9,355 nucleotides of DNA, from contig JBBSVE010000117.1 in NCBI GenBank assembly GCA_038233815.1, positions 1 to 9,355 on the forward strand. The letters run 5' to 3'. The position numbers were made by a program, and so were the translations under genes. Source of the stretch: JBBSVE01 sp038233815. GTDB lineage: Bacteria; Pseudomonadota; Alphaproteobacteria; Rhodobacterales; Rhodobacteraceae. Shown here piece by piece: positions 6,207 to 9,355 of this stretch (positions within the stretch are counted from its first letter, which is position 1; each line of letters begins with the position of its first letter). A model generated the notes under the pieces. The model was not told the origin of the DNA. It did not search any database and was given only the letters and a program-made list of their open reading frames with translations.

Positions 6207-6283
6207 GCCGCCTTAGCTCAGTTGGTTAGAGCGCTTGATTGTGGATCAAGAGGTCCCCCGTTCGAGCCGGGGAGGTGGTACCA
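6207..6283 (+). tRNA. tRNA-His (anticodon GTG)
   Basis: A complete 77-nt cloverleaf with encoded CCA. The acceptor stem is GCCGCCT (6207-6213) with AGGTGGT (6273-6279), including two G-U pairs. The D stem is GCTC/GAGC and the anticodon stem CTTGA/TCAAG. The loop TTGTGGA has the anticodon GTG at 6241-6243. The T stem is CCCCG/CGGGG with loop TTCGAGC. The discriminator (position 73) is A and position -1 is T, not the G-1/C73 pair of most bacterial tRNA-His. This is the known alphaproteobacterial variant and supports that lineage. The CCA ends 4 bp before the stop codon of the convergent tldD. Confidence 0.97.
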
Positions 6284-6287
6284 CCCC

Positions 6288-7757
6288 TCACGCCGCCGAT
6301 CCGCCGACCGTCAGCCCGCCGATCAGCAGCGTCGGCTGACCCACGCCCACAGGCACCCATTGCCCCGCCTTGCCGCAGTTCCCGATCCCCGGATCGAGCG
6401 CCAGATCGTTGCCGATGGCGCGGATCTGCTTCAGCGCGGTGGCCCCGTCGCCGATCAGCGTGGCACCCTTCACCGGCGCCTCGATCTTGCCGTTCCGCAC
6501 GCGGTAGGCCTCGGTGCATGAAAAGACGAACTTGCCGTTGGTGATGTCGACCTGTCCGCCGCCAAAGCCCACGGCATAGATGCCGTCCTTGAGCGAGGCG
6601 ACGATCTCCCCCGGGTCGCGGTCGCCGGCCAGCATATAGGTGTTGGTCATGCGCGGCATGGGAATATGCGCATGGCTCTGCCGCCGGCCGTTGCCGGTGG
6701 GCGCCACGCCCATCAGCCGCGCGTTCTGGCGGTCCTGCATGAAGCCCACCAGCACGCCGTCGTCGATCAGCACATTCTTGCCCGACGGCGTGCCCTCATC
6801 GTCCACGGTGAGAGACCCGCGCCGGTCCGGGATCGTGCCGTCGTCAAGCACCGTGACCCCCTTCGCGGCAATTTGCTGCCCCATCAGTCCCGCAAAGGCC
6901 GAGGTCTTCTTGCGGTTGAAGTCGCCCTCCAGTCCGTGACCGATCGCCTCGTGCAGCAGGATCCCCGGCCAGCCCGCACCCAGCGCCACGTCCATCGTCC
7001 CCGCCGGGGCCGGAACCGCGTCGAGGTTCACCAATGCAATCCGCAGCGCCTCCTTCGCGACACCCTGCCAGTGCGCGGGCTCCATCAGCCGGGCGAGGCC
7101 AAAACGCCCGCCGCCACCCATGCCGCCGCTCTCGCGCCGCCCGCCCTGTTCCACGATGACGGAAATGTTGATCCGCGACATCGGGCGCACGTCGGTCAGA
7201 CGCAGGCCCTCAGGGCGCAGGATCTCCACCTCCTGCAAGCCTGCCGCCACGGTGGCGGAGACCTGGATCACCCGGGGGTCGAGCGCGCGGGCATAGGCGT
7301 CGATCTCGCGCAGCATGTCGATCTTCACGGCAAAGGTCGCATCCGCCATCGGGTCCGCGTCGGTATAGAGCCGCTGGTTCGTGCCCGTCGGCGCATCGGC
7401 GAGCGTGCCGCCGCCGTCGCCCACCGCAAGGCGCGCGGTCTCGGCGGCGCGGGTCAGGGCGGCCTCGGAGATCTCGGTCGAATGGCCGTAGCCCGCGACC
7501 TGTCCGCGCACGGCGCGCAGGCCGAAGCCCTCGGACGCGTCATAGCCCGCCATCTTCACCCGCCCGTCGTCGAGCCCGATCGATTCCGACCGCCGGCGTT
7601 CGAGGAAAAGCTCCCCGTCGTCGGCGCCGTGCGTGGCGGCGCGGAGCGTGGCGAGGGCTGCGGCCTCGTCTATATGGGTCTCGAACGGGCGGAAGGGGGG
7701 GGCCTCCTCCGCATGTGTCGCGGTCGGGGTCCGGGTGCGTTGGTCAGGGGATGTCAT
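6288..7757 (-). CDS. tldD: Metalloprotease TldD
   Basis: TldD forms a hetero-oligomeric zinc protease with TldE/PmbA that degrades unfolded peptides and processes some modified peptides; the partner is not in the window. The 489-residue protein is close to the usual length, with a short Thr/Pro-rich N-terminal extension (1-25). The N-terminal substrate-channel domain includes LGVED-like DGELFLERRRSESIGLDDGRV (47-67) and GFGLRAVRGQVAGYGHS (77-93). The zinc site is HEAIGH (269-274) in GILLHEAIGHGLEGDF, with the third ligand expected at Cys461 in GIGNCGKAGQ. VDDEGTPSGKNVLIDDGVLVGFMQDR (318-343) and GGGQVDITNGKFVFSCTEAY (399-418) are also family signatures. ATG 7757 is preceded by AGGA at about 10 bases; the longer open frame upstream has no family similarity. 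It is divergent from coxB and tail-to-tail with tRNA-His. Confidence 0.96.
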   Translation of the reverse strand: MTSPDQRTRTPTATHAEEAPPFRPFETHIDEAAALATLRAATHGADDGELFLERRRSESIGLDDGRVKMAGYDASEGFGLRAVRGQVAGYGHSTEISEAALTRAAETARLAVGDGGGTLADAPTGTNQRLYTDADPMADATFAVKIDMLREIDAYARALDPRVIQVSATVAAGLQEVEILRPEGLRLTDVRPMSRINISVIVEQGGRRESGGMGGGGRFGLARLMEPAHWQGVAKEALRIALVNLDAVPAPAGTMDVALGAGWPGILLHEAIGHGLEGDFNRKKTSAFAGLMGQQIAAKGVTVLDDGTIPDRRGSLTVDDEGTPSGKNVLIDDGVLVGFMQDRQNARLMGVAPTGNGRRQSHAHIPMPRMTNTYMLAGDRDPGEIVASLKDGIYAVGFGGGQVDITNGKFVFSCTEAYRVRNGKIEAPVKGATLIGDGATALKQIRAIGNDLALDPGIGNCGKAGQWVPVGVGQPTLLIGGLTVGGSAA

Positions 7758-7828
7758 GATGTATCGGTCCTGTCTCGGGTGCGGGGCGGCGTTACTTTGC
7801 CGCAACTGTTTCTCTTGTCTCCCGGGGC

Positions 7829-7858
7829 TTAATATGGTCTCACCTGCGCTGTAGACAA
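7829..7858 (-). promoter_or_regulatory. Candidate tldD promoter
   Basis: On the minus strand TTGTCT (7858-7853), an 18-bp spacer and TATTAA (7834-7829) form a reasonable sigma-70-type promoter, giving a leader of about 65 nt to ATG 7757. I could not find a similarly good plus-strand promoter for coxB in this 191-bp gap. Confidence 0.45.
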
Positions 7859-7948
7859 CGGCATTGCCGGGACGCGCCGAGGGCGGTGCGTGGGGTGGGC
7901 CAAGAGGCGGGCGGGCGGGTCCGCCTTCTAGCGAACGGGAACTTGCAC

Positions 7949-8920
7949 ATGCGGAAACTGACGGGTCTGGCGGGTAGCGCCGTGGCACTGGGTCGCTCAT
8001 CGCTCGGACGCGGGGCTGCGGCGATGGCCGCGTCGGCAACCGCCCTGATGCTGGCCGGGGCAGCGTTCGCGCAGAACGCGCCGGCCGCCGCGGCACCGGC
8101 CACCACGCAGGACGTGCCCGTTCTGGGGCGTCCGATCCCCGGCGGCATGGGGTTCCAGCCGGCAGCGACCAGCATCGCGCGCGAACAGCACGGGCTTGAC
8201 CAGCTGATCCTCATCATCATTTCCGTCATCGTGGTCTTTGTGACCCTGCTGCTCCTCTACTGTGCATGGCGCTTCCACGAAAAGCGCAATCCGGTGCCCG
8301 CGAAATTCACCCACAACTCGCCGCTGGAGATCGCGTGGACCATCGTGCCGATCCTGATCCTCGTTGTGATCGGGTCGTTCTCGCTTCCCGTGCTGTTCAA
8401 TCAGCTGGAGATACCCAAGGGCGACATCAACCTCAAGATCACCGGCAACCAGTGGTACTGGAGCTATGCCTACACCGATGATCAGGTCGCTTTCGATAGT
8501 TTCCTGCTGCCCAAGGAAAAGCTGGTTCAGGCGGGTTACGACGAGAGTGACTACCTTCTGGCCACCGACACGCAGGTCGTGCTTCCGGTGAACAAGATCG
8601 TGTCGGTCACGGTGACGGGCTCCGACGTGATCCACGCCTGGTATGTGCCGGCCTTCGGGGTGATGCACTCCGCCGTTCCGGGCCGTCTGGGCGAATTCTG
8701 GTTCAAGCCGGAGAAGGAAGGCATCTACTTCGGCCAGTGCACGAACATCTGCGGCAAGGATCACGCCTACATGCCGATCACCGTCAAGGTCGTTTCGCAG
8801 GAAGCGTATGACGCCTGGCTCGCGCAGGCCAAGGTCGATCACGCCGCCGACGCCGGCCCGATGATCGAGCGTCAGCCCGCGCCGATCGCCGTGGCTCCGG
8901 TGCGGCTGGCGTCGAACTGA
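7949..8920 (+). CDS. coxB: Cytochrome c oxidase subunit II (aa3-type)
   Basis: Subunit II (also called CtaC) takes electrons from cytochrome c through its CuA centre to subunit I of the terminal oxidase. The 323-residue precursor has an alanine-rich signal peptide ending near AGAAFA|QNAP (residue 41). Two membrane helices follow: about 84-106 (LILIIISVIVVFVTLLLLYCAW) and about 127-151 (IAWTIVPILILVVIGSFSLPVLF). Glu127 fits the K-channel entrance residue. The periplasmic cupredoxin domain has the aromatic electron-entry stretch GNQWYWSY (167-174). CuA ligands are visible: His229 (DVIHAW), Cys264, Cys268, His272 and Met275 in GQCTNICGKDHAYMP. Oddly, the loop is CTNIC rather than CSELC, so Asn266 replaces the usual Glu, and HSAVPGR replaces the usual DAVPGR. 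ATG 7949 follows GGGAA; an upstream in-frame start (7886) would add a non-signal-like stretch. First gene of a cox operon with ctaB. Confidence 0.96.
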   Translation: MRKLTGLAGSAVALGRSSLGRGAAAMAASATALMLAGAAFAQNAPAAAAPATTQDVPVLGRPIPGGMGFQPAATSIAREQHGLDQLILIIISVIVVFVTLLLLYCAWRFHEKRNPVPAKFTHNSPLEIAWTIVPILILVVIGSFSLPVLFNQLEIPKGDINLKITGNQWYWSYAYTDDQVAFDSFLLPKEKLVQAGYDESDYLLATDTQVVLPVNKIVSVTVTGSDVIHAWYVPAFGVMHSAVPGRLGEFWFKPEKEGIYFGQCTNICGKDHAYMPITVKVVSQEAYDAWLAQAKVDHAADAGPMIERQPAPIAVAPVRLASN

Positions 8921-8997
8921 GACAGGCGGTAACGCCGGATGAACCGGGCGCGCGGACAGGCCGCACGTCCCTCGGGTCTTATGGGAACGGCAACACG

Positions 8998-9355
8998 ATG
9001 ACCGATGTGACGCAAACGGTTCCGACGACGGGAGACGCGGGCTTTCGCGATTTCGTGGCGCTTTTGAAGCCGCGGGTGATGTCGCTCGTGGTGTTCACGG
9101 CGATGGTCGGGCTTCTGGTGGCGCCGGTGCCGGTGCATCCGTTCGTGGCGATGACGTCGATCCTGTTCATTGCACTGGGCGGCGGCGCGTCGGGCGCGCT
9201 CAACATGTGGTGGGACGCCGATATCGACGCGGTGATGAAGCGCACCGCCAAGCGTCCGGTCCCATCAGGTCGGGTGCAGCCGGGCGAGGCGCTGGGCTTC
9301 GGCATGGCGCTGGCGGGGATCTCCGTGATCATGCTGGGGCTGTCGGCCAACATCC
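8998..9355 (+). CDS. ctaB: Heme O synthase (protoheme IX farnesyltransferase), 5' part
   Basis: Adds a farnesyl group to heme B, giving heme O, the precursor of heme A for the aa3 oxidase; an integral membrane protein of the UbiA prenyltransferase superfamily (also named CyoE). About 119 residues are in the window. After a short polar start comes FVALLKPRVMSLVVFTAMVG (18-37), where KPRVMSL is a family hallmark. A membrane helix follows, then GASGALNMWWDADIDAVMKR and TAKRPVPSGRV, containing the N-x3-D-x3-D-x-x-M-x-RT prenyl-diphosphate/magnesium motif. The gene runs off the window end. It starts 77 bp after coxB, matching the common coxB-ctaB order, and is probably co-transcribed. A weak GGGAA lies before the ATG. 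Confidence 0.95.
   Translation, partial: MTDVTQTVPTTGDAGFRDFVALLKPRVMSLVVFTAMVGLLVAPVPVHPFVAMTSILFIALGGGASGALNMWWDADIDAVMKRTAKRPVPSGRVQPGEALGFGMALAGISVIMLGLSANI

Noticed and set aside
7905..7926. AGGCGG/CCGCCT hairpin upstream of coxB as a regulatory structure
   Set aside because: Only 6 bp in very G-rich sequence; it does not cover the ribosome site and is likely by chance.
7758..8096. N-terminal extension of tldD to 8096
   Set aside because: The extra 113 residues overlap coxB antisense and have no family similarity; ATG 7757 has a ribosome site and a suitable upstream promoter.

Overview
The window is high-GC, densely packed DNA from an alphaproteobacterium, most likely a member of the Rhodobacteraceae (Roseobacter/Rhodobacter group). 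This rests on the RibB-RibX fusion, a tRNA-His with U at -1 and A73, an MmcB gene behind a GTTC-N7-GTTC SOS box, a DUF6324-type small protein, and the tldD / coxB / ctaB neighbourhood. No transposase, integrase, CRISPR array or phage gene is recognisable. This is mainly core chromosome, and I found no convincing undescribed multi-gene system.

Layout. (1) 1-1053, minus strand: the 5' part of a KpsS/LipB-like capsular polysaccharide gene. Its reading frame is broken by an apparent 1-base loss at about 561-563, and it runs off the window. (2) 1169-4493, plus strand: a compact riboflavin cluster, ribE - unknown gene - ribB(X) - ribH - nusB, with start/stop overlaps at two junctions (GTGA and ATGA). 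RibB(X) supplies the butanone phosphate, RibH condenses it with the pyrimidine to make lumazine, and RibE makes riboflavin; ribD and a functional GTP cyclohydrolase II are not in the window. A probable intrinsic terminator lies at 4698-4725. (3) 4494-5389: about 900 bp with no convincing gene. It ends in an LexA-type SOS box and promoter that drive (4) mmcB (5390-5884), a PD-(D/E)XK DNA repair protein. (5) A convergent 67-residue DUF6324-type gene (5891-6094, minus) is divergent from tRNA-His (6207-6283, plus). The 112-bp spacer holds two facing promoters around a perfect 13-bp GC-rich inverted repeat. (6) tldD (6288-7757, minus) abuts the tRNA tail-to-tail. (7) coxB (7949-8920) and the start of ctaB (8998 to window end), plus strand, begin an aa3-type cytochrome c oxidase operon.

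Points most worth a second look: the capsule-gene frameshift; the conserved-looking unknown gene inside the riboflavin operon; the SOS box placed inside the mmcB promoter; the inverted repeat between the DUF6324 and tRNA-His promoters; and a CoxB CuA loop reading CTNIC where the usual CSELC carries the Mg-binding glutamate. All functional calls come from reading the sequence. No database search was run.
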